This document shows, piece by piece, positions 1 through 4,795 of a stretch of 8,234 bases of DNA. Location of the stretch: the NCBI GenBank assembly GCA_002429385.1, contig DIZL01000011.1, forward strand, positions 1 through 8,234, written 5' to 3'. Both the position numbers and the translations under genes were made by a program. The stretch comes from Prolixibacteraceae bacterium UBA6029. Its GTDB lineage: Bacteria > Bacteroidota > Bacteroidia > Bacteroidales > Prolixibacteraceae. The notes beneath the pieces are model-generated. The model made no database searches, was not told where the DNA came from, and saw nothing but the letters and a program-made list of their open reading frames with translations. Within the stretch, counting starts at the first letter, position 1. Each line of letters begins with the position of its first letter.

Positions 1-11
1 CTTTTGCGGAG

Positions 12-266
12 TTAAGGTATTATTTCAACAATATTTCTGCTGAATTTCTTATAGAAAATAATGTGCGACTTCACAATTGATGCTCTATATCCTTTTTTAA
101 TGTAGTCAACGGATTTTCCACTTTCAAAGTTCTCAGATATAAATTCGATTTCGTCTAAAATTAGATTGTAGTATCTATCAGCTTGCTCAAGCGACCAGTT
201 TTCAAACGTGTACAACCATATCTTTTCGATATCTTGATTTGCTTTCCCGCTAATGGAGTATCTCAT
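12..266 (-). CDS. parE: ParE/RelE-family toxin, probably C-terminally truncated
   Basis: 84-residue protein resembling type II toxins of the ParE/RelE superfamily. ParE members poison DNA gyrase and RelE members cleave mRNA; the target here cannot be told from sequence. Visible family features are an N-terminal strand (MRYSISGKANQDIEKIW), two helices (LEQADRYYNLILDEIEFI), then the strand block KGYRASIVKSHIIFYKK and RNIVEII. The start ATG overlaps the stop of the antitoxin gene (ATGA, 263-266), the usual translational coupling of parDE. Family members normally continue past V-E-I-I with R-I-L-x-x-x-M-D and are about 95-100 residues long. Here the protein ends at EIIP, and the codons after the TAA read L-R-K in the same frame. 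That suggests a nonsense change at the Ile codon of the R-I-L motif. The remaining tail lies outside the window. The family call is secure; whether the shortened protein is toxic is unknown. Confidence 0.82.
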   Translation of the reverse strand: MRYSISGKANQDIEKIWLYTFENWSLEQADRYYNLILDEIEFISENFESGKSVDYIKKGYRASIVKSHIIFYKKFSRNIVEIIP

Positions 267-511
267 TTCTTCAAGTGTTTAGCATGAAGATTTTTAAGAT
301 TTTCGGTTCGGTCAAAGTCTTTAACAAATCTACTTTTCTCTCCAATTTCAAGCTCCTTGATTAGAGCTTTATACCTGTTCTCCTCATTCTCCAAAAGACG
401 AAGAGCTGTTCTAATAACCTCACTGACAGACGAATATTTTCCAGTAGAGATTTTCTCATTAACAAAGTTCTCGAAATATTCTCCAAGTAGTATTGATGTA
501 TTCTTTGCCAT
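263..511 (-). CDS. parD: ParD-family ribbon-helix-helix antitoxin
   Basis: 82-residue antitoxin. The N-terminal part (MAKNTSILLGEYFENFVNEK, then SGKYSSVSEVIRTALRLLE) is the classic ParD ribbon-helix-helix DNA-binding fold. The acidic/basic C-terminal half is the usual toxin-wrapping segment. The frame is open up to a TTG at 536-538, but I chose the ATG at 509-511. The ATG start restores the normal ParD N-terminus, and the TTG would lie inside the promoter/operator. ParD is the first gene of the operon and its stop overlaps the parE start by 4 nt. It should repress its own promoter through the palindrome at 532-548, with ParE as corepressor; this is family knowledge and was not shown here. Confidence 0.88.
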   Translation of the reverse strand: MAKNTSILLGEYFENFVNEKISTGKYSSVSEVIRTALRLLENEENRYKALIKELEIGEKSRFVKDFDRTENLKNLHAKHLKK

Positions 512-526
512 TGTAGATATTTTTTT

Positions 527-558
527 CAAAAATACCAATTCTTGGTATCAATTCAAAA
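527..558 (-). promoter_or_regulatory. parDE promoter with overlapping palindromic operator
   Basis: On the minus strand there is TTTTG (554-558), a 19-nt spacer, and TATTTTTG (527-534). This matches the Bacteroidota sigma-ABfr consensus (TTTG, about 19 nt, TAnnTTTG). A perfect inverted repeat ATACCAA-TTC-TTGGTAT (532-548) covers part of the -7 element and the spacer, where a ParD ribbon-helix-helix dimer would block RNA polymerase. The -7 element ends 15 nt before the parD ATG, so the predicted leader is only about 10 nt. Confidence 0.75.
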
Positions 559-602
559 TCTCGGAACGGCTTTTTGATAAAATTACACACAACGTCTGTA
601 TA

Positions 603-758
603 CCCGCAGGGCGAGATTTAAACGATAAACTTCCCACGAGAGTTGCTTTTCATCATGATCCCGATCCCGATCCCGATAGCTATCGGGACTATCGGGACTA
701 TCGGGACTATCGGGGCTAATTTCCTTTCCTTGAAACAACGAAACCCGACTTGCCGGGT
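603..758. repeat. Intergenic composite repeat, copy R1
   Basis: Most divergent of three related copies in the window (others at 2236-2340 and 3608-3734). Shared blocks are: a stretch ending AGTTGCTTTTCAT (641-653); a CCCGAT/ATCGGG hairpin region; GGGGCTAATTTCCT after the hairpin; and AACGAAACCCGACTTGCCGGGTA at the end (quoted in parts: AACGAAACCCG, ACTTGC, CGGGTA). The last block forms a 5-bp hairpin, ACCCG/CGGGT, with an ACTTGC loop (743-758). TATACCCG at 599-606 and CGGGTATA at 754-761 are inverted at the two edges, and a CACACAACGT-like motif lies outside each edge. The open frames crossing it look like repeat artefacts. The remaining 759-903 holds no gene that I can recognise. Confidence 0.6.
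657..715. repeat. Expanded CCCGAT/ATCGGG palindromic array
   Basis: Three 6-bp units GATCCC (657-674) lead into a perfect 16-bp palindrome CCCGATAGCTATCGGG (672-687). The right half is then repeated as 9-bp units TATCGGGAC (681-689, 690-698, 699-707), ending TATCGGGG (708-715). The two arms have expanded with different unit lengths (6 and 9 bp). It is the most elaborate copy of the palindrome family seen across the window. Confidence 0.85.
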
Positions 759-903
759 ATAATCACACAAAACGTTGATAAATCCATATAAGAAATGGGG
801 CGCTACAATATAGATGTCCTCCAAAAGGCGGATGAATAGTGCAACCGAGACTTTATGCTGAGCATTGCGTGCCACATTAAGTCCTATTTATTATAGCTAG
901 TGG

Positions 904-2148
904 TTATTCTTGCTTTTCATCTGTATCAAGTAACCAGTTAAAAACGTTCAAATGTCGTATACCGCTTCTGTTTTGTGTAAAAGAGTCAGTCGTGAGCAAA
1001 ATTTTTGGGTAATTGTCGTTGATTTTTTCTAATGCACCAAACTCTCGTTCTGCTGTGCTTTCACTCGTCATTTGCCAGGCAACCTGATAATATTCAATGT
1101 CGCCTGTCGTGGTTTTGCATACAAAGTCCACTTTATTATTTCGTGTTGTACCTGTCCAAATTTTGTTGCCTCTGCGAAGCAGTTCAAGGTAAACAACATT
1201 TTCTAATATATGTCCTCTGTCTGTAGTGCGTTCTTTTCCCGCCAAAATGTTGAGCAAACCAGCATCAACTAAATAGTATTTTTCTTGAGTTGCCAATTGT
1301 TTTTTACCTTTTAAATCGAAGCGGTTTACTTTGTAAAATATAAAGCTTGCTACTAAATATTCCAAATATTTTTCAACGGTCGTATTGTGTGTGTTTTGTC
1401 CGTCTTGTTTTAATGTTTTTGCAATATTACCGGGCGAAAGCGGGTTGCCAATGTTGGAAGCTACAAATTTTGTAATGTTGACAAACGCTCGCTTGTCGTT
1501 TATATGGTAGCGTTTTGTGATGTCTTTTTCTATAATCGTGGCGTAAATGGCTTCTAAGTATTCGTATATCTTATCGAAACCGCCTTCACGCAATTCAACA
1601 CCTTTAGGTAATGATGTTTCGTTTACATAGTCAAAAAACAGGGCTTCATAATTGAGGTATCTGTTTGATGTGTCAATGTTGCGAGCTGTTAAGTATTCTT
1701 TGAACGAAAAAGGCAAAATAGAAATTTCGATGTAGCGACCACTTAAAAGCGTTGCTAATTCGCCTGACAGCAAAAAAGCGTTTGAGCCTGTGATGTATAC
1801 ATCTATATTAGGTTTTACAAACAAACCGTCTACCAAACGTTCAAACTCGTTTACATTTTGCACCTCGTCTAAAAAAACATAGCAGGGCTTTGACAAATCT
1901 AACTGGTTAATGATGTGTGCGTACAAAGCATCTAAGTCATTAAGAAATTTGCGTAGTTCAAAATCTTCAAAGTTTAAAAACACTATTTGCCTGGCTTGCA
2001 CCCCCATTTGCAATAGCGTTTGACGATAGATTTCAAACAAGGTACTTTTGCCGCTTCTGCGTAAGCCGCTTACCACTTTTATTAGGTCTTTATCTTTGTA
2101 TGCCAATAATTTGTTTATGTATTCTTTGCGATTTGTGTAATTCCTCAT
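904..2148 (-). CDS. AAA-family ATPase with DUF4143-type C-terminal domain
   Basis: 414-residue protein of the widespread bacterial/archaeal AAA_14 plus DUF4143 architecture. The Walker A motif GLRRSGKST is at residues 28-36, the Walker B motif YVFLDEVQ at 90-97, and the sensor-1-like YITGSNA at 118-124. These are followed by the family block LSGRYIEISILPFSFKEYL (135-153). The C-terminal half (about 205-365) carries LENVVYLELLRRG (315-327) and NKVDFV (338-343), then IEYYQVAW (351-358). This resembles a PD-(D/E)xK-like fold in which the usual E-V-K is replaced by Y-Q-V-A, so nuclease activity is doubtful. Length is normal for the family and the gene looks intact. Its biological role is not established. 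It stands alone between two repeat-rich gaps, and the ATG lies 4 nt after a -7 element. Confidence 0.88.
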   Translation of the reverse strand: MRNYTNRKEYINKLLAYKDKDLIKVVSGLRRSGKSTLFEIYRQTLLQMGVQARQIVFLNFEDFELRKFLNDLDALYAHIINQLDLSKPCYVFLDEVQNVNEFERLVDGLFVKPNIDVYITGSNAFLLSGELATLLSGRYIEISILPFSFKEYLTARNIDTSNRYLNYEALFFDYVNETSLPKGVELREGGFDKIYEYLEAIYATIIEKDITKRYHINDKRAFVNITKFVASNIGNPLSPGNIAKTLKQDGQNTHNTTVEKYLEYLVASFIFYKVNRFDLKGKKQLATQEKYYLVDAGLLNILAGKERTTDRGHILENVVYLELLRRGNKIWTGTTRNNKVDFVCKTTTGDIEYYQVAWQMTSESTAEREFGALEKINDNYPKILLTTDSFTQNRSGIRHLNVFNWLLDTDEKQE

Positions 2149-2152
2149 CGTG

Positions 2153-2160
2153 CAAAGGTA
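2153..2160 (-). promoter_or_regulatory. -7 element of the ATPase gene, near-leaderless
   Basis: TACCTTTG matches TAnnTTTG and is followed by only four bases (CACG) before the ATG at 2146-2148. By analogy with mapped Bacteroidota promoters, transcription would begin at or next to the start codon. I see no good TTTG at 19 nt upstream; the nearest TTG gives a 24-nt spacer. Confidence 0.5.
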
Positions 2161-2235
2161 TTGATTAAATCATTAAAACTCGCACAATATACAAGTTTTA
2201 ATGATTTATTGGGGCTGCCAGTTAATTGTTGGCTA

Positions 2236-2340
2236 CAATGTCTCGCAAATTCAAGCAGAGTGGGGGTTTCCCGATGAACTTCCTGCGAAGAGTTGCTTTT
2301 CATCCCGAGTACCCGGGATAAATCCTTTCTCTTTGATCTT
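2236..2340. repeat. Intergenic composite repeat, copy R2
   Basis: Aligns without gaps to R3 (2236-2306 against 3608-3678). I count 60 of 71 matching bases, including an identical 24-bp block at 2267-2290 (begins TTTCCCGATGAAC, ends GCGAAG). It then carries a palindrome variant, CCCGAGTACCCGGG (2304-2317), followed by ATAAATCC. The open frame running through it on the minus strand (2145-2366) has no protein-like features and is best explained by the repeat. Confidence 0.7.
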
Positions 2341-2362
2341 TTCGTTCGTAAACCCTTATTCG

Positions 2363-2816
2363 ACATTTACTTCGTAAATGTAAATACGAATTCAGTATAA
2401 AACAAGACAGTAGTGAATTTTGCTCTCAAATGGTATGTTTTTGCGTAGCAGGGTATTACACCGACATGTTTAGAATACTCCGTTTCCGCCATTTACGCTT
2501 TATGCTTTACGCTATTTTAAATATTTTCCGCAACTTCCGCAACTTCGCAACTTCGCATGTTCTGACTTTTCAAATAGAATGAATTGAGTAAACTATCCAT
2601 ACAATCCATCAGAGAGCCAAAAACCTATGCCAATAACATACTGAAACCCGAGTAGCTATTATTATGATGTCTAACTTTGGAGGCTACACGCAGAGGCGGA
2701 TTGCGGGTCCCAAATCCTCGGGATCAATCCGATAAGCTGCCCGAACGGAAAGATACACACCGGAAACCATCCCGAGTACTCAGGGCCGCATTTGCAGGTA
2801 GCTGATGTAGCGGGTG
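2363..2816. other. Gene-free stretch with short repeats and hairpins
   Basis: No convincing gene on either strand. Visible structures are: an inverted repeat ACATTTAC-TTC-GTAAATGT (2363-2381); a short tandem repeat of CCGCAACTT, then CGCAACTT (2528-2557); a TTTACGCTTTATGCTTTACGC-type repetition near 2496-2514; and two degenerate palindrome-family copies. Those copies are CCCAAATCCTCGGG at 2709-2722 (followed by ATCAATCC) and CCCGAGTACTCAGGG at 2771-2785. The latter has one extra A relative to a perfect palindrome. The stretch reads as decayed mobile or repeat DNA. Confidence 0.6.
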
Positions 2817-3131
2817 TTAAATATCTATCCTTACGCCGTATTTAATAATCTGATTAACAATTGGAACACTATAATTAAACTCATCTCTGGTAAAAGCATG
2901 AGGTTCAATTAAAGTTTCATCTCCTTTACGAATTACCATTAACTTAACTTCGGTTTCAAAAGTGTGAATCACATTATCCTTAAGAATAATTGCAATATCT
3001 ATATCACTATTATCATGTTGGTTACCTTTTGCATATGAACCAAACAGCCAAGCTTCAGAAAACCCTAAATCAGAATTTTTAACTCGTTGTAAATATCCCT
3101 TACAAATCCTTAAAGCATCGCTTTTATCCAT
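2817..3131 (-). CDS. MNT-type nucleotidyltransferase (antitoxin of a HEPN/MNT pair)
   Basis: 104-residue minimal nucleotidyltransferase of the polymerase-beta superfamily. The signature GSYAKGN at 31-37 is followed by NSDIDIAII (41-49), which gives the G-S...D-x-D catalytic pattern with Asp43 and Asp45. Glu76 in LIEPHAF is the likely third carboxylate. In characterised pairs (MntA/HepT, type VII toxin-antitoxin) the MNT protein transfers AMP to the HEPN toxin and neutralises it; applying that here is inference. The start ATG lies inside the HEPN gene (22-nt overlap), which indicates coupled translation. The gene looks intact. Confidence 0.87.
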   Translation of the reverse strand: MDKSDALRICKGYLQRVKNSDLGFSEAWLFGSYAKGNQHDNSDIDIAIILKDNVIHTFETEVKLMVIRKGDETLIEPHAFTRDEFNYSVPIVNQIIKYGVRIDI

Positions 3132-3508
3132 ATTCGACAGTCTTTAATTTTATCAATCCATTCTGCTGTAAAACTATCTGTACAAAGCTGATAAAAGCTT
3201 TGTTTGTAATCATCATATCTGGCTTTTATATTGAATCTTGAGATGCTATCCAAAAGAATTTGCTGTGACATATCAAGGTCAATTTCTGATTTCTCACAAA
3301 GCCTTCTCAAATCATGAATCATTGGTGGAAATTCCCCTTTTGACTTTACATATAAAGCTTTAAGTAATTTTTCAATCACCAAGTGCCCCATAAACAACGC
3401 CCAATTGTTATTTTGGGTTTTATATAAATCTATCATTGCCTTAAAATCATAATCTGAACTTTCAATCCAATGATTTATAATACGTTCTTTGTCAAATTCG
3501 TTATCCAT
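3110..3508 (-). CDS. HEPN-domain protein (putative RNase toxin partner of MNT)
   Basis: 132-residue all-helical HEPN protein. Visible features are WIESSDYDFKAMIDLYK near the N-terminus, WALFMGHLVIEKLLKALYV (36-54), the HDLRRL segment (65-70), and FNIKARYDDY (92-101). That last segment is where many HEPN RNases carry R-x4-6-H. Here it reads A-R-Y-D-D-Y, with no His at the usual spacing, so RNase activity is uncertain. The frame extends to a TTG at 3512-3514, but the ATG at 3506-3508 is the better start and leaves a 28-nt gap to the -7 element. It is the first gene of a two-gene operon with the MNT gene, in the toxin-then-antitoxin order usual for these pairs. Confidence 0.83.
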   Translation of the reverse strand: MDNEFDKERIINHWIESSDYDFKAMIDLYKTQNNNWALFMGHLVIEKLLKALYVKSKGEFPPMIHDLRRLCEKSEIDLDMSQQILLDSISRFNIKARYDDYKQSFYQLCTDSFTAEWIDKIKDCRIWIKAML

Positions 3509-3536
3509 ACACAACTGAAATACAATATCATTGACA

Positions 3537-3544
3537 CAAAGGTA
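3537..3544 (-). promoter_or_regulatory. -7 element of the HEPN/MNT operon
   Basis: TACCTTTG matches TAnnTTTG exactly, 28 nt before the HEPN ATG. At the consensus 19-nt spacing lies TTAG (3564-3567), one mismatch from TTTG. The octamer is identical to the one in front of the ATPase gene. Confidence 0.5.
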
Positions 3545-3581
3545 TCAATTTTTTCATTTCAAACTAACTGCGAAAATGGGT

Positions 3582-3734
3582 CCCGAGTACTCGGGGCTAA
3601 TACCCGGCAATGTTTCGAAAATTCACGCAGGACGGGAGTTTCCCGATGAACTTCCTGCGAAGTACTGCTTTTCACCCCGATTGCTATCGGGGCTAATTTC
3701 CTGTCAACGAAGCACCGAAACCCAACTTGCGGGT
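3582..3734. repeat. Intergenic composite repeat, copy R3, with two palindromes
   Basis: Starts with a perfect 14-bp palindrome CCCGAGTACTCGGG (3582-3595) followed by GCTAATACCC. The block homologous to R2 begins at 3608 and includes the shared 24-bp block (3639-3662). It then carries the palindrome CCCCGAT-TGCT-ATCGGGG (3675-3692), followed by CTAATTTCCT as in R1. It ends in a hairpin ACCC-AACTTGC-GGGT (3720-3734), the counterpart of the R1 hairpin. It runs directly into the intron domain VI at 3745. Confidence 0.72.
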
Positions 3735-3744
3735 AGCGGATGGT

Positions 3745-3794
3745 GTGAGAGGCTCTCCCCGTCAGCTAATTATTGGCGGGGCAGTCTACTCGAT
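3745..3794 (+). ncRNA. Orphan group II intron domain VI (3' end of intron)
   Basis: The sequence folds as a group II domain VI. GAG (3747-3749) pairs with CTC (3789-3791), and AGGCT (3750-3754) pairs with AGTCT (3783-3787). A3788 is left bulged between the two helices, the expected branch-point adenosine. Next, CCCCGTCA (3757-3764) pairs with TGGCGGGG (3774-3781), with one G-U pair. It ends CTCGAT, putting the bulged A seven bases from the likely 3' splice site. It is preceded by GGATGGT, the usual end of domain V, but the rest of domain V is replaced by repeat R3. No reverse-transcriptase gene adjoins it. It is a non-mobile remnant, opposite in strand to the neighbouring genes and ending 18 nt past the stop of the 55-aa gene. 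Confidence 0.68.
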
Positions 3795-3812
3795 TGGGCG
3801 TTTGTTCATTAT

Positions 3813-3980
3813 TTAAACTGTCTGACCTTTTTTTGTCTTTTGGGGATTTGAAATCTTTTTAATCTCTCCAGTCTTTTTGTAATGTGCAATAATATCGCTT
3901 AGTTGCTTTTTCTCCCAATCCTTTAATGGTCTTGGGTCAACTACAAAATCAACTCCCTCTGGTTCTCTAATTAATCCCAT
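3813..3980 (-). CDS. Small 55-residue protein, second gene of GNAT-like pair
   Basis: Encodes 55 residues. It begins MGLIREPEGVDFVVDPRPLK, continues DWEKKQLSDIIAHYKKTGEI, and ends in a Lys-rich tail (KKISNPQKTKKGQTV). The start ATG (3978-3980) lies 3 nt after the stop of the GNAT-like gene, so the two are very probably co-transcribed. The first 20 residues look like a short beta-strand/Pro-rich element, and residues 21-36 could form a helix. I see no DNA-binding motif, signal peptide or catalytic motif, and I cannot name the family. The compact, non-random composition and tight spacing argue that it is real. Small basic partners like this often belong to regulatory or toxin-antitoxin pairs, but that role is inference. 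Confidence 0.62.
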   Translation of the reverse strand: MGLIREPEGVDFVVDPRPLKDWEKKQLSDIIAHYKKTGEIKKISNPQKTKKGQTV

Positions 3981-3983
3981 ATC

Positions 3984-4508
3984 TCAAATTTTAAAATATT
4001 TCTTAATCAATAATAATGCTTCTTTAGGAAAAATAACCATTTTGTGATTGCCGACATGAACAGCTCCTAAAGTCTTTTCGTAATGCTCAATTAATTGTGT
4101 TTTTGAAATAAATGAAACGAATCCTTCATATTTTCTATCCCATGACTCTTTGTATAAAAAAGCAACCAGGTTTCCAGCTACCCCAACATAAATTTTGTTT
4201 TTTCCCTTATTAAACGGAGCACTCTCAATTAAATGCATAAAAAGATGGTCTTTCTCATCCGAAAAACTAATCAGTCCTTGAATGACTTTTGGATTGCCAT
4301 TTATTGTCAGTTTGAAAACATGTCTTTCTGTTTGTTCAAATTCATATTTCCAGTCAAATTGCCATCCATTTCCCTTTTTTACATATATTAAATCTCCTTT
4401 TGTAATCAATGATAATTCGGTATCAAAACTATCACCCGAAAAAGCATTCTCAATACTATTTGTCAATTTATCAATCTCTATGTCAATATGTTGAACTTTT
4501 TTACTCAT
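3984..4508 (-). CDS. GNAT-like hypothetical protein
   Basis: 174-residue soluble protein without signal peptide or membrane segment. The N-terminal third (HIDIEIDKLTNSIENAFSGD) is helical and acidic, and the middle is a run of beta-strands with many aromatic residues (GWQFDWKYEFEQ). The C-terminal half has the layout of an acetyltransferase fold. KIYVGVAGNLVAFLYKESWD (105-124) could be the strand and acyl-CoA loop, YEGFVSFISKTQLIEHYEK (127-145) matches the G-x-V-x-L/F...LI-x-x-Y-E-K block, and LGAVHVGNHKMVIF (148-160) follows. The classical Q/R-x-x-G-x-G/A motif is not clear, so the fold call is tentative. The gene leads a two-gene unit with the 55-aa protein. Its ATG lies 4 nt after a -7 element. 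Confidence 0.66.
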   Translation of the reverse strand: MSKKVQHIDIEIDKLTNSIENAFSGDSFDTELSLITKGDLIYVKKGNGWQFDWKYEFEQTERHVFKLTINGNPKVIQGLISFSDEKDHLFMHLIESAPFNKGKNKIYVGVAGNLVAFLYKESWDRKYEGFVSFISKTQLIEHYEKTLGAVHVGNHKMVIFPKEALLLIKKYFKI

Positions 4509-4512
4509 ATTG

Positions 4513-4520
4513 CAAATTTA
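4513..4520 (-). promoter_or_regulatory. -7 element of the GNAT-like gene, near-leaderless
   Basis: TAAATTTG matches TAnnTTTG and is followed by CAAT and then the ATG at 4506-4508. This is the same four-base gap as in front of the ATPase gene. No TTTG is visible at 19-21 nt upstream. Confidence 0.45.
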
Positions 4521-4570
4521 ATAATTATCATCGAGAATCTGTCATGTTTGCAGGGTTTTGTTGTATTATC

Positions 4571-4771
4571 CCCCCGGGTAACTTACGTCACCTAAGAATC
4601 TTACCTCTAAAGATCTGGACAGGCAGTGCGACTTCCACTGAATATGGCTCATGCACTTTTAAGGCCATTCTGTTAGTCAACCTCACCCAACGAGGCTATG
4701 AACCACTGCTGACCCATTATTACAAAGTAAGCCCACATTACCAAAGTTCGCCACTATTTCCCATTGTTTAA
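4571..4771 (+). pseudogene. Probable C-terminal remnant of a group II intron reverse transcriptase/maturase
   Basis: The plus-strand frame encodes about 67 residues from PPGNLRHLRILPLKIW onwards. The pattern Y-G-S-C...A-I-L-L-x-N-L-T-Q-R-G-Y-E-P-L-L...Y-Y-K-V resembles the C-terminal maturase tail of group II intron proteins. Such tails typically have W/Y-x...S...A-L-x-N-x-x-L-x-x-x-G-Y...L...Y. Support also comes from position: it lies on the same strand and ends 24 nt before a foldable intron domain V, where the reverse-transcriptase gene normally ends. The frame extends upstream to 4409, but that part overlaps the GNAT-like gene and promoter on the other strand. No catalytic reverse-transcriptase domain remains. 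Homology is judged by eye only. Confidence 0.42.
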
Positions 4772-4779
4772 CGGCCTGT

Positions 4780-4793
4780 CCCGATCTATCGGG
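4780..4793. repeat. Palindromic element upstream of domain V
   Basis: Perfect inverted repeat CCCGAT-CT-ATCGGG, followed two bases later by the start of the intron domain V. Member of the same palindrome family as the copies at 672-687, 3582-3595 and 3675-3692. Confidence 0.7.
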
Positions 4794-4795
4794 AA

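Noticed and set aside
509..538. Upstream TTG start for parD (nine extra residues)
   Set aside because: It would place the N-terminus inside the promoter and operator, while the internal ATG gives the normal ParD N-terminus.
657..715. CRISPR-like array
   Set aside because: Units are 6-9 bp with no spacers. It is a palindrome expansion.
618..875. Minus-strand 85-codon frame with an I-V-P-I-V-P / I-G-I-G-I tail
   Set aside because: The tail is just the CCCGAT/ATCGGG array translated, and the rest overlaps repeat R1. No recognisable family.
2145..2366. Minus-strand 73-codon frame immediately upstream of the ATPase gene
   Set aside because: It runs through repeat R2 and covers the ATPase -7 element. 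Composition and position fit a chance frame.
603..3800. Integron attC sites between modules
   Set aside because: I looked for GTTRRRY/RYYYAAC core pairs at repeat edges and found no convincing pair. The repeats have a different structure.
4780..4793. Rho-independent terminator
   Set aside because: The hairpin is followed by AAACCGC, with no T-tract on either strand. It fits the palindrome family and abuts domain V.
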